From assembly GCA_964440805.1 (NCBI GenBank), contig CAYTTR010000006.1:15607-79606 (forward strand): a stretch of 64,000 bases of DNA, written 5' to 3'. Made by a program: the position numbers and the translations under genes. Positions 28,001 to 36,171 of the stretch are shown here, one piece after another; position 1 is the stretch's first letter; each line of letters opens with the position of its first letter. The notes below the pieces were generated by a model. It had not been told where the DNA came from. It searched no databases and saw nothing but the letters and a program-made list of their open reading frames with translations. This stretch comes from CAYTTR01 sp964440805. Lineage in GTDB: Bacteria > Acidobacteriota > Aminicenantia > Aminicenantales > Aminicenantaceae.

Positions 28001-28304
28001 GGCTGGGATTGTGGTCAATGATGCTATAGTTAAAATAGATTATACTAATAAGATACGGGCAAGCGGTTATAATCTTCGTGAGTCTATCCTGGAAGCCAGC
28101 CGGATTAGATTGAGGCCTATTATGATGACAACGGTTACCACAATCTTCGGGCTTTTTCCTATGGCCTTGGGTTTAGGAAGAGGAGCAGAGCTTCAGCAGC
28201 CGCTGGCTATTTCGGTTATCGGCGGTCTCCTCTTGGCCACGTTTCTGACATTAATCCTAATTCCGGTTGTTTATGAGATCATGGAAAAAAGATCGCTTAG
28301 ATAG
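25050..28304 (+). CDS. RND efflux permease, first of a tandem pair
   Basis: Inner-membrane proton-driven exporter of 1084 residues. ITEISLKRPVTVTMFF and PDIKYPRLSVVTRYPG start the first membrane segment and porter domain typical of the HAE1/AcrB class. The relay region in TM4 reads LALGIGMLVDNSIVVSE, with Asp-Asn where AcrB has Asp-Asp. A Lys/Glu-rich cytoplasmic loop and extra hydrophobic stretch (about residues 480-600) between the two halves is longer than in AcrB. The second half ends with the usual membrane bundle (VVLAGIVVNDAIVKID). RBS AAGGAG precedes the ATG. The second permease begins 3 bases after its stop. Confidence 0.93.
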   Translation: MKITEISLKRPVTVTMFFVAVVLLGFVSLRELSVDLLPDIKYPRLSVVTRYPGVAPQEIESLLTIPLEASVSRIPGLRRVDSVSQEGISILSLEFAWGTDMDFAMLHTREKLDSILLPEDVEGPTIIPLDPQSQPIMILSISGIGSLLELKEFSEELVKPRLEQIEGVGSAEIAGGVEREIHVEVRPDLLSLFGLTIDQVSQRIDAFNRNLQGGTIRKGRFKYALRVVGEFEQLTEIGEIVLKTTESRGVVQLKDVAAVRDSLKEREGITRLNGEESIGVLVRKESGANTVDVTKKVKNVLEEIRQEYPQVDIHVVSEQAKYITDAISSVVKSIIFGGILAFLVLFIFLQDLKTPLIIFVVIPIAVIATFNILYFQDITLNIMSLGGLALGIGMLVDNSIVVSESIFRHQSLGKSLKQAANVGTAEVGMAVTASTFTTVSVFLPVIYVHGMAGQLFKDQALTVTFALLSSLFVSLTLLPMLSSRKFAQSNGSFKEKKKSDQEEKEDLIPKKTRFYHLFLIWFRWLRSRIFKLIGWLIEALISFLGQIMLLFFHYLSLPLRPVIKTVFKGFNFAYSEFSHKYHAFLEYSLNKKTKIIGYSLLFLGITIFLSLQLPRELLPKPRETSFEINLETPVNYSLEQTAKVAESLEKWLIEQSSVKACFAQIGVVSGMESLNPEVSLNTAKIYVEAYAPHQIEEIITGLRQRLTMFTGLRYSLVEEQSALSQFLAFSTSEVSLKIKGEELEILSGLAEELMEKLESIPGVVDINSNIKKGKPVFLVQVNPQALEKYNISPGEISNFLVNAVRGRVASQFKELEKKYDIRVWWEKEKRQGLEDLMNESFPHQGTLIPMRELVSYTLAEGPQEIRRESQQREVVVTANLKGRKLSHVIPDIKEKIAELNLPPKYRVEFGGEQEEMSRSFQSLILALALAVILVYMIMSAQFESLKHPFIILLTLPMGLTGSIWALFITGQSINVISVIGMVVLAGIVVNDAIVKIDYTNKIRASGYNLRESILEASRIRLRPIMMTTVTTIFGLFPMALGLGRGAELQQPLAISVIGGLLLATFLTLILIPVVYEIMEKRSLR

Positions 28305-28307
28305 AAA

Positions 28308-31300
28308 ATGAAAATTTGTGTTGACAGGCCGATTGCCACGGCCATGTTTTTTCTGGCCTTGGCCGTCCTGGGATTTTATTCATTTCTCCATATACCGCTG
28401 GAATTGGCTCCAAAAGAAGAATATCCGCAGCTGGAAATAGTAACTGTCTGGAGCGGAGTTTCTCCGGAAATAATCCAAGCTGAAATCACATCCCCTCTGG
28501 AAGAAAAAGCTCTCACGGTCAAAGGTGTCCGAAAAGTCTCTTCTTCTTCCAGTATCGGTGAGTCCCGGATAACGGTGGAATTTAATCAGAAAACAAATAT
28601 GGAATTTGCCAGGCTGGCCTTAAGGGAGAGAATAGCTCAACTTAAAAGCCAGCTTCCTTATGGAGTAAGGCCGAGAATAGAACCTTATGTTCCGGAAGAA
28701 TTCCGGATCAAGCCTTTTCTTCATTATACCATTTCAGGCGACTATTCCCTGCAGGAATTGAGAGAAATGGTCAAAGATAAAATGGAAATCGGTCTTGGCT
28801 CTATTAAAGGAGTCTCTGATGTTGAAGTAACCGGCGGGGCCGACCCTCTTATTCAAATTCTGTTGGATGAAGAAAAGTTGAAGTCTTTGAACATTCACCC
28901 CTACGAAATCTTCAATAGAATACAAGAACGGACAAGAATATACCCTGCCGGTAAGATTCAAAAAGGGAAACAGGAATTTTTAATTAAAGTGGCTGCGCCT
29001 GTCCAAAGCTGGAAAGACTTAAAGGAAGTTGTCATATCTAAAGTAGGCGGAATCCCCGTTCGTCTAAAAGAGGTGGCTTCGGTCAATCCTTCTTTTTCCG
29101 ATATTTATTATATAAATAGAATTAATGGACAACCCACAATTCGTCTGGTGATTCATAAAGAAAGGGGAACAAGCACCCTCAAAGTAGCCCGGGAAGTAAT
29201 CAAAAAGCTTGAAGAAATAAAGAAAACTCTCCCTCCTGAATTGGTTTTCAGGGTAGTGGATGACGAGAGTCAAGAGATTACTAAGGCTCTAAAAGAGCTT
29301 TATCTTCTGGTGGCTATTATTGTTTCGGTCATTTTTATTCTGGTTCTGGTCGTATTGAGGAGTGTTAAACCTTCGCTTCTTGTAATTTCATCGATAGCTT
29401 TTTCGGTTCTAATAACTTTCAATCTGATTTATTTATTTAAAATTTCCATCAACATGCTGACCTTAGGGGGATTGGCTTTAGGTTTTGGTCTTTTTGTAGA
29501 CAACTCCATTGTAGTTTTTGAGAATATACTGCGTCTCAAAGAAAAAGGGATGGCCGTAAAAAAAGCTGCCGTCCAAGGAGCCAGAGAGGTTTTTCTTCCT
29601 GTTTTGGCCTCAACCCTGACTACAATGAGTGTTTTTTTCTCTTTCGCCTACTTCACGGGAAGACTTAAAATCTATTACCTGCCTTTAGCCATAGTGATAT
29701 CGTCAGCTTTAAGTGCATCCCTTATGGTTTCCTTCACTCTTATTCCGGCCTTAAGCCCGTATCTTGTTATGGAAAGAAGAAAAATTCATAAGGAGAGATT
29801 GAGAAATCTTTTTCAGCTTTCGTTAAAAAGACTTATCCGTTATCCCATAATTGTTATGTTGATAATAGGAGGGATTTTTTTTGGTACTTATAAATGGTTC
29901 CGCTCAGAAGTTACTCTGGGTGAGTTTTTCCGCTGGTATTCAAAGGAAAGACTGTTGGTATCAATTGGAATGCCTCCGGGAACAGATATCTCCTCTGCAG
30001 ACGAGGTTGTGACTAAATTTGAAAAAAAGATTATGGATAAAAAATTTGAAAAGGAAGTTAATTCATCCATATCCGCCGAGAGAGCTTCTATAGTAATTTC
30101 TTTCCCGCCAGAAATCGAGCATTCCTACTATCCGTTTTTATTAAAAGAAGAATTAATTCAGCTGGCCACAAACTTTGCCGGGATAAGTATTGGTGTTTAT
30201 GGTTTTGACCCCCAGAGTTACTTTACCAGTTATGCCACCGGGACTTACTATGATTCGAGAATCACCTTTTACGGTTACAACCTGAAAAAGCTGAAAGAAA
30301 TTACATCCTTTTTGGAGAAAGAACTTCTAAGAAATCCGAGGATAAAAGAAATCCGGACTGTTTCCAGCCGTTTTGGCTGGTGGAGACTTGAATCTTATGA
30401 ATATGTTTTGAAGATAGATAAGGAAATGTTGAAAAAATTCAATGTGAATCCAAGCCATCTTTATTTCTATATAGCCTCCGCTCTTCAGGGGAGAGTCCAG
30501 TATCCGCTTAAAATTCTGGTAGGAGACCGGGAAGAAGAAATTTCAATAAAGTTCCCTGAAGCTGCCAGGGTTGACTTAAAAGAGCTTCAGGATATTCTGG
30601 TCCAGACAGGCACTGGGGAGCTTTTAAGATTGGGAGAAATTTCCAGGGTTGAAGAATGGCCCATAGCCGGTTCAATTGACAGGGAAAACCAGAAATTTCA
30701 GCAGACTTTGATGTGGGAATTCAGGGGCCCTTACAAAGCAGCCGAAAATTATAAAAAAGCCTTTTTTGAAAGGCTTGAGCTTCCTCCGGAATTTTCAGCT
30801 TCTCTGGAAGATACCCGCTGGATGACTGAGGAAGAAATGGGACAGATTCGCTTTGCCATTATTTTTTCACTGATAATTATTTTCATGATTCTGGCTTCTC
30901 TCTATGAATCATTACTGCAACCATTCTTTATCCTCCTGGCTGTTCCTTTAGCCTTAATTGGAGTCTTTGTGGCCTTTATTGTTGCCGGTTTTGCTTTTGA
31001 TTCATCTGCCTATATCGGGGTGATTCTACTGGGAGGGATTGTGGTTAACAATTCCATTCTCCTAGTAGACAATATGAATTTAAAAAGAAGAAGAGGATTT
31101 GAGCTGCAGGAAGCCGTTTTACAAGGAGCCCGGGAACGGGTTCGGCCAATATTTCTAACAACAAGCACCACTGTCCTGGGAATGCTTCCCTTGGTTATTA
31201 TCCAATTGGAAGCCGGACGGAGACAAATCTGGTCCTCTCTTGCCTTATCCACTGTAGGAGGGCTGATAAGTTCCACTATTTTTATTCTGGTGGTGATTCC

Positions 31301-31385
31301 AATTTTCTTTTATTATGGAGAAAAGCTCAGGAAGATAGCCAAAGAAAAGTTGAATGAGATCTGGGCAGCCTGTAAAAGGTTTTAA
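28308..31385 (+). CDS. RND efflux permease, second of a tandem pair
   Basis: A 1025-residue relative of the preceding permease. MKICVDRPIATAMFFLALAV opens TM1; the porter domain carries KEEYPQLEIVTVWSGVSPE; the TM4 relay reads LALGFGLFVDNSIVVFENI, again Asp-Asn; the second bundle includes GGIVVNNSILLVDNMNL. Because two different permeases are encoded 3 bases apart, they may assemble as a mixed trimer as described for MdtB-MdtC, or serve different substrates. Substrate cannot be predicted. The only adaptor is at 20769. Confidence 0.92.
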   Translation: MKICVDRPIATAMFFLALAVLGFYSFLHIPLELAPKEEYPQLEIVTVWSGVSPEIIQAEITSPLEEKALTVKGVRKVSSSSSIGESRITVEFNQKTNMEFARLALRERIAQLKSQLPYGVRPRIEPYVPEEFRIKPFLHYTISGDYSLQELREMVKDKMEIGLGSIKGVSDVEVTGGADPLIQILLDEEKLKSLNIHPYEIFNRIQERTRIYPAGKIQKGKQEFLIKVAAPVQSWKDLKEVVISKVGGIPVRLKEVASVNPSFSDIYYINRINGQPTIRLVIHKERGTSTLKVAREVIKKLEEIKKTLPPELVFRVVDDESQEITKALKELYLLVAIIVSVIFILVLVVLRSVKPSLLVISSIAFSVLITFNLIYLFKISINMLTLGGLALGFGLFVDNSIVVFENILRLKEKGMAVKKAAVQGAREVFLPVLASTLTTMSVFFSFAYFTGRLKIYYLPLAIVISSALSASLMVSFTLIPALSPYLVMERRKIHKERLRNLFQLSLKRLIRYPIIVMLIIGGIFFGTYKWFRSEVTLGEFFRWYSKERLLVSIGMPPGTDISSADEVVTKFEKKIMDKKFEKEVNSSISAERASIVISFPPEIEHSYYPFLLKEELIQLATNFAGISIGVYGFDPQSYFTSYATGTYYDSRITFYGYNLKKLKEITSFLEKELLRNPRIKEIRTVSSRFGWWRLESYEYVLKIDKEMLKKFNVNPSHLYFYIASALQGRVQYPLKILVGDREEEISIKFPEAARVDLKELQDILVQTGTGELLRLGEISRVEEWPIAGSIDRENQKFQQTLMWEFRGPYKAAENYKKAFFERLELPPEFSASLEDTRWMTEEEMGQIRFAIIFSLIIIFMILASLYESLLQPFFILLAVPLALIGVFVAFIVAGFAFDSSAYIGVILLGGIVVNNSILLVDNMNLKRRRGFELQEAVLQGARERVRPIFLTTSTTVLGMLPLVIIQLEAGRRQIWSSLALSTVGGLISSTIFILVVIPIFFYYGEKLRKIAKEKLNEIWAACKRF

Positions 31386-31424
31386 GCTCATTTAGCCCAA
31401 AATGATGAAAAAGGAGGATGTTAA

Positions 31425-32498
31425 ATGAGGAAATATTCACTAAATGATTTAATGGATTGTTTAACCAGGTTTCCCGGGAAGGAGTTGATTTCTCTCCCCA
31501 CGCCTTTAAAAAAACTTGAAGGATTATCGAATTTTCTAAAGGGTCCTGAGATTATAATAAAAAGAGATGACCTTACCGGCCTGGCTTATGGTGGAAATAA
31601 GTCAAGAAAACTTGAGTTTATCATCCCCGATATCCTGGCCAAGAAAGCTGACGTGGTTATAACTTGGGCCAGTCTCCAGTCAAACTGGTGTCTCCAGACC
31701 GCAGCAGCAGTCCGGAAATTTGGCATTAAACCGCTGTTGGTTCTTTTTGACACCGGCGATATTCCATTTGAATTTGACGGTAATCTTCTTCTTGATTATA
31801 TTTTGGAAGCCGATATAAGAACCAAAAAAGCCGAAAAAGGAAAGGTCATAAAACAGGAATATGTAGATGAAATCCTGGAGGAAGCAAAAGAAGAAGTAGT
31901 AAAAAAGGGAGGATCTCCTTATATAGCCCCAATTGGTGGTTCTATGGTAGGGGGTTCAATGAATAAGCCCTTGGGAGCAATAGCATATGTTAAGGCTTTC
32001 TTGGAAATCGCAGAACAAATGAATGAGTTGGGAGAAAAGCCTGATTATATTGTTCATGCCTCAGGATCAGGCGGAACCCAGGCCGGTCTGATTGTTGGGG
32101 CCAAAGCCGTTCTGCCGGAAACCCGTATCCTGGGAATCAGTGTTTCTGATAAAAAAGAAGAATTTTCTCCCGAAGTGAAGACCATTGCTAAGGATACAGT
32201 TAATGCCCTTGGCCTTGATATGGTTTTGACAGAATCCGATATTCTGGTTTTTGACCAATACATAGGAGATGGTTATGGAATTATTAACCAGCCGGTAGCA
32301 GAAGCTATCAGGCTTACGGCCAAAAAAGAAGGCATTTTTCTTGATCCTGTTTACACTGGAAAAGCAATGGTCGGACTGCTCGATTTAATCAGAAAAGGCT
32401 ATTTTTCTTCCAAGGACAAAATAGTTTTCCTTCACACCGGGGGTACGGCCGCCCTGTTTCCGTATAAGCATCAGTTAAAAGATTTATTGACAAATTAG
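31425..32498 (+). CDS. PLP-dependent D-cysteine desulfhydrase / ACC deaminase family protein
   Basis: A fold-type II PLP enzyme of 357 residues. The PLP lysine is in YGGNKSRKLEF, KRDDLTGL precedes it, and the phosphate-binding glycine stretch is ASGSGGTQAGL; HTGGTAALF closes the family. The substrate loop reads ASLQSNWCLQTAA, where characterised members usually have His or Gln at the Trp position and Arg at the Leu position. The active-site Ser-Asn is kept, but the pocket must differ, so D-cysteine desulfhydrase activity is not assured. A strong ribosome site (AAGGAGG) precedes the ATG. It stands alone after the efflux genes. Confidence 0.82.
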   Translation: MRKYSLNDLMDCLTRFPGKELISLPTPLKKLEGLSNFLKGPEIIIKRDDLTGLAYGGNKSRKLEFIIPDILAKKADVVITWASLQSNWCLQTAAAVRKFGIKPLLVLFDTGDIPFEFDGNLLLDYILEADIRTKKAEKGKVIKQEYVDEILEEAKEEVVKKGGSPYIAPIGGSMVGGSMNKPLGAIAYVKAFLEIAEQMNELGEKPDYIVHASGSGGTQAGLIVGAKAVLPETRILGISVSDKKEEFSPEVKTIAKDTVNALGLDMVLTESDILVFDQYIGDGYGIINQPVAEAIRLTAKKEGIFLDPVYTGKAMVGLLDLIRKGYFSSKDKIVFLHTGGTAALFPYKHQLKDLLTN

Positions 32499-32531
32499 CT
32501 ATAACAGCTTTTACACCCAGTTATACCAGAT

Positions 32532-32648
32532 AAACTAAAGGAACGAAATAAACTAAACAGACCAAACAGACCAAACAGACCAAACAGACTAAACAGACCA
32601 AACAGACCAAACAGACTGAATAGACTGAATAGACTGAATAGACTTATT
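32532..32648 (+). repeat. Degenerate 9-bp tandem array (13 units, A-rich strand on +)
   Basis: The longest and most regular array. Units: AAACTAAAG, GAACGAAAT, AAACTAAAC, three AGACCAAAC, AGACTAAAC, two AGACCAAAC, three AGACTGAAT, AGACTTATT. Blocks of identical units suggest recent local duplication. It lies between the convergent ends of the desulfhydrase-family gene and hflC, only 17 bases from the hflC stop. It has no spacers, so it is not a CRISPR. Confidence 0.9.
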
Positions 32649-32665
32649 TTTTATTTTCGAACTGA

Positions 32666-33610
32666 TTATTTCCCTGTTTCTTTGAGGTATTTAAAAAATT
32701 CTGAATCTGTAGTCAATATCAACCACGTTTCTTCATCTAAGGTATTGATGTAAGTCTCTAAGGTTTTCATGAACTGGTAGAATTCGGGATCCAGATTATA
32801 GGCACTGGCATAGATACGGGTGGCTTCAGCGTCGGCTTTTCCTTTTATTTCCTGGGCTTTTTGGTAGGCTTCCGAGGTTATTTTTTTAAGCTCTCTTTCT
32901 TTTTGTCCCATGATTTCAGCGCTTTTTCCATCACCTTCGGATCTGTAAAGGGATGCAATTCTCTCTCGTTCAGCAATCATCCGGTCAAAAACTTTTTCTT
33001 GAACTTCATCAACGTAATTGACTCTTTTAATCCTGACATCCCTGAGCTCTACTCCGAAGTCAGGTGTAATTTTTGAACAATTGTCCAGAATGAGCTGGGC
33101 GATTTTCTCCCTGCCGATAGTGATTTCCGGAATGTCGCTGGCAATGTCCAGTAAAATAAGCTCTTCTGTAAGGTCGAATTCGCGGTTGGAAGAACGGACA
33201 ATTTCAATTAGGTCAAAATTGGCAATGGCATTCCTGGTCTCACCGTCAATGATATCATCAAGCCTGGACTGGGCTCCACGTTCGTCATGTAGTCTCTGGA
33301 AGAAAACAAGAGGATTACTAATCCGCCAGCGGGCATAGGTATCTACCCAAATATATTTTTTGTCTTTAGTGGGTATCTGGTTGATGTCTCCATCCCATTC
33401 GAGCCATCTTTTTTCAAAATAATTGGTCTTCTGAATGAAGGGAACCTTGATATGAAGACCGGGTGAAGTAACCGCTCCTCCAATTGGATCGCCGAATTGA
33501 GTGATGATGACCTGGTTTGTTTCACTGACAATGTAAAGCGCATCAATTAGGGTTATTAGAAGCAGAAAGGAAACCACTACAATAATAATATTCCTGGTTG
33601 TTCCTTTCAT
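32666..33610 (-). CDS. hflC: HflC, SPFH-domain protease modulator
   Basis: Membrane-anchored partner of HflK; the HflKC complex encloses FtsH and modulates its proteolysis of membrane proteins. The 314 residues show an N-terminal anchor (about 6-27, IIIVVVSFLLLITLIDALYI), VSETNQVIITQFGDPI, and the SPFH domain with IWVDTYARWRI and ELRDVRIKRVNY. A coiled region rich in A, E and K follows (IMGQKERELKKITSEAYQKA). It overlaps hflK by 4 bases. FtsH is not adjacent. Confidence 0.95.
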   Translation of the reverse strand: MKGTTRNIIIVVVSFLLLITLIDALYIVSETNQVIITQFGDPIGGAVTSPGLHIKVPFIQKTNYFEKRWLEWDGDINQIPTKDKKYIWVDTYARWRISNPLVFFQRLHDERGAQSRLDDIIDGETRNAIANFDLIEIVRSSNREFDLTEELILLDIASDIPEITIGREKIAQLILDNCSKITPDFGVELRDVRIKRVNYVDEVQEKVFDRMIAERERIASLYRSEGDGKSAEIMGQKERELKKITSEAYQKAQEIKGKADAEATRIYASAYNLDPEFYQFMKTLETYINTLDEETWLILTTDSEFFKYLKETGK

Positions 33611-34584
33611 TTGGTCACCTCCTGGCTAAAGTTGAAAAGGGGCATAAGATTTTTCTGGAGCTCATCCAGTATTATTTTCTTTTTGATTTTGGGAAGAACC
33701 TCATTAATTGCTTCAATGTAAAGCCTTTTTCTGGTAACTAAGGGAGCCCTGGAATATTCTCTGTAGATTGATCTAAAACGATCTGCATCTCCCTCAGCTT
33801 TATTGACTCTCTCCATAGCATAGCCTTCAGCTTCCTGGATCATTTGTTCTGCTTCTCCTCGAGCTTTAGGAATGATCTGGTTGTATTCCGACCAGGCTTC
33901 ATTAATTTTTCTCTCCTTCTCCTGAATAGCTTGGTTGACTTCATTAAATGAAGGTTTGACCTGATCAGGAGGATTTACGTCCTGGAAAATCAGTTGGTCT
34001 ACCTGGAGGCCTATTTCATAGAGACTGCAGAGTGTCTGGAGTTCTTCTTTTGCTTGAAGAGCAATACTGGCCCGGCCGATAGTAATCACTTCATCGACAG
34101 AATGATCACCGATTACTTTCCTAACAACAGCTTCATTCATATAACGAAAGGTGGTATCAGCATCCCTGATTTTGAAAAGATAATTGTAGGCGTTCTTTAT
34201 TTTGTACTGAACAATCCATTCAACGACGGCAACATTCAGATCCCCGGTAAGCATGACCGATTCCCGTCGGGCTTCCGGAGTGGCTAAATATTCGGAACGA
34301 ACGGCTGCTTTTCTGGTTCTGAAACCGAATTCCATTTTTAATTGTCTTTGAACAGGAACCTTGGTTAATTTTTCAATTCCAAGGGGGAGTTTGAAATGAA
34401 GGCCGGGATCGGTAGTTCGAACGAATTTCCCAAACCTAAGGATAATCCCCATTTCTTCAGGGGCAATTTGGTAAATAGAACCAAAGGCAAGAATAAGAAT
34501 CACCACTACTACAACGGCATAACGGATATACTTTGGATCGATCCTGGGAAGTTTGAATTCTACAGTTGGAAAATCATTACTCAT
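33607..34584 (-). CDS. hflK: HflK, SPFH-domain protease modulator
   Basis: The 325-residue partner of HflC. It has one N-terminal membrane segment (about 21-43, YAVVVVVILILAFGSIYQIA), YQIAPEEMGIILRFGKFVRT, GLHFKLPLGIEKLTKVPVQ, and an SPFH domain ending in VDQLIFQDVNPPDQVKPSF, followed by an Ala/Glu-rich coiled coil. The glycine-rich N-terminal tail of enterobacterial HflK is absent. RBS AAGGAGGT sits just upstream of the start on the minus strand. First gene of the hflK-hflC pair. Confidence 0.95.
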   Translation of the reverse strand: MSNDFPTVEFKLPRIDPKYIRYAVVVVVILILAFGSIYQIAPEEMGIILRFGKFVRTTDPGLHFKLPLGIEKLTKVPVQRQLKMEFGFRTRKAAVRSEYLATPEARRESVMLTGDLNVAVVEWIVQYKIKNAYNYLFKIRDADTTFRYMNEAVVRKVIGDHSVDEVITIGRASIALQAKEELQTLCSLYEIGLQVDQLIFQDVNPPDQVKPSFNEVNQAIQEKERKINEAWSEYNQIIPKARGEAEQMIQEAEGYAMERVNKAEGDADRFRSIYREYSRAPLVTRKRLYIEAINEVLPKIKKKIILDELQKNLMPLFNFSQEVTK

Positions 34585-34791
34585 TAAAACCTCCTTCTTT
34601 CTAACTTTTTTCTAAATTAATCTCAAATGGCGGTCTCTTTACCTCCAATGGATGAAAGCGAGAACGCCATCTCGATTTGTTCACTTTGTATAGCCTGCAT
34701 TTTCAAATTGTCTATATCTATCCTATCACTTAATCATTTATTAATAAAGGGTGGAGAGAGTTCAGAGCTGAAATTCAATGGATATCTATCA

Positions 34792-35079
34792 GGAATTCCT
34801 CCAAATTTTTAATTCAGGCCAAGTATAGGAGAACAGGGTGTATTTCCGTCCTCGCTCCGCACCCGTCATCGCCTGGATAAAGTGGCGAATAGCAATGAAT
34901 AATAGTAAGAGGTATGCCCTTAAAGGCAATTATTTATGTTTTAAGCTATTTATCCAGGTGGCGAGGGGGTCCCTACGCTGCGGGCAGAGATACACCATGC
35001 CCTCCTGTTTCGTCAACTCTTCAATCTACTTTGAAAAAACAACTTTGCCTTGTCTTGATTGAAAATTTGGGTAAACTTC
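34792..35079. mobile_element. Element B, copy 2 (about 288 bp, non-coding, inverted ends)
   Basis: The left end is GGAATTCCTCCAAATTTTTA and the right end, reversed, GAAGTTTACCCAAATTTTCA. The interior shares CTCCGCACCCGTCATCGCCTGGAT, given here in two parts (CTCCGCACCCG and TCATCGCCTGGAT), the tail CCTACGCTGCGGGC and ACACCATGCCCTCCTGTTTC with copy 1. The unmatched remainder of the 34585-35153 gap shows no gene. Short frames inside it are not supported. Confidence 0.75.
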
Positions 35080-35183
35080 TGGGCTTATATAATTTCTTTG
35101 ACGGCTTTGAAAAAAGAGATCAAATGAGGATTACGATCTTCTCCACTTGCTAAATGAAATCGTCCGTTGTAGAATCCGGAGCG

Positions 35184-35654
35184 ATGAAAAAGCTCAGAAA
35201 CGATGAACATTATATGAAGATTGCTTTGGAGGAAGCCTTGAAGGCTAAAGAAAGGGGAGAGGTTCCTGTGGGAGCCTTAGTGGTGAAAGATGGAAGAGTC
35301 TTGAGCAAAGCTCGTAACCAGCCCCTGTCCCTTAATGATGCAACGGCTCATGCAGAAATATTAGCCCTCCGCCAGGCTTGCCGCCGGCTTAAAAATTATC
35401 GTCTGACTGGGTGTTTTCTTTATGTCACTCTTGAACCATGCCCTATGTGTTTAGGAGCAATGATCCAGGCCAGGATTAAGGGGTTGGTTTTTGGAGCCAA
35501 GGATCAGAAGGGAGGAGCGGTTGAATCTCTTTTTCGCTTCCCTTTTGAAAAAATGAATCACCAGTTTGAAATAAGGGGTGGAGTTTTGGCTGAAGAAGGC
35601 GGTAAAATTCTGGTTGATTTTTTCAGATTGAAAAGAGGAGAAAAGTTTTTCTGA
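35184..35654 (+). CDS. tadA: tRNA-specific adenosine deaminase
   Basis: Deaminates wobble A34 to inosine in tRNA-Arg(ACG). About 156 residues from the chosen start. The zinc/catalytic motif is TAHAEILAL (His ligand and proton-shuttle Glu) with PCPMC supplying two cysteine ligands. MKIALEEALKAKERGEVPVGALVV matches the family N-terminus (here split: MKIALEEALKAKE, then RGEVPVGALVV). I choose ATG 35184, which has GGAG close upstream and aligns with the family; ATG 35154 has no ribosome site. A tRNA-Ser gene begins 5 bases after the stop. Confidence 0.93.
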   Translation: MKKLRNDEHYMKIALEEALKAKERGEVPVGALVVKDGRVLSKARNQPLSLNDATAHAEILALRQACRRLKNYRLTGCFLYVTLEPCPMCLGAMIQARIKGLVFGAKDQKGGAVESLFRFPFEKMNHQFEIRGGVLAEEGGKILVDFFRLKRGEKFF

Positions 35655-35658
35655 ATAA

Positions 35659-35750
35659 GGAGAGGTGGCCGAGTGGTTGAAGGCGGCGGTCTCGAAAACC
35701 GCTATTCTGCGCAAGCAGGATCGTGGGTTCGAATCCCACCCTCTCCGCCA
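35659..35750 (+). tRNA. tRNA-Ser (anticodon CGA)
   Basis: GGAGAGG pairs with CCTCTCC in the acceptor stem and CCA is encoded at the 3' end. The anticodon CGA is at 35693-35695, a long variable arm with GCGCAAGC is present, and the T-loop is GGTTCGAATCC. It probably shares a transcript with tadA. Confidence 0.97.
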
Positions 35751-35791
35751 GTTGTTAACCAATATTATGTTTGCATTTTACAGATGAGCTG

Positions 35792-35941
35792 ATGATGAAA
35801 AATGTTAATCTCGTCCTCTTGGGGCAGGGAAAAGTAGGAAAAGCATTTCTCAGGTTGTTTTATGAGAAGCAAGAGTATTGCCAGAAAAAATATAAATTGA
35901 ATTTTAATATAACGGCGGTTTTTAATTCTAAGGGAGCCTAA
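35792..35941 (+). pseudogene. Homoserine dehydrogenase, N-terminal fragment only
   Basis: Fifty codons starting ATGATGAAA encode VNLVLLGQGKVGKAFLRL followed by a helix and ITAVFNSKGA, then TAA. This is the first beta-alpha-beta of the NAD(P)-binding domain of homoserine dehydrogenase (GxGxVG motif, here GQGKVG); the full enzyme needs over 300 residues. Ten bases after the stop lies a solitary terminus of element B, so the rest of the gene was apparently lost by insertion and deletion. The stub is between two tRNA-Ser genes, a common recombination site. Other oxidoreductases with a Rossmann start are a less likely source. Confidence 0.6.
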
Positions 35942-35950
35942 TTTATAATA

Positions 35951-35970
35951 CTTAAAATTTGGGTGAACTC
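35951..35970. repeat. Solitary end of element B
   Basis: CTTAAAATTTGGGTGAACTC matches the B terminus (compare 35063-35077). It sits just beyond the truncated homoserine dehydrogenase fragment. Confidence 0.6.
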
Positions 35971-36041
35971 ATAGCGAGCAGTTCTGATTGATTTTAAACC
36001 TGTTTTCTGTTAATTTAATCATCTTTCAAGTGCTTCGTTGT

Positions 36042-36135
<94 letters not shown>

Positions 36136-36171
36136 CATTCATATCTTTTACGGTGAATAAAGGAGTCAACA

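Noticed and set aside
32532..32648. CRISPR array
   Set aside because: Repeats are 9 bases, directly abutting and degenerate, with no spacers and no cas genes.
34627..35153. Short frames within element B copy 2
   Set aside because: They exist only inside the repeat and are not open in copy 1.
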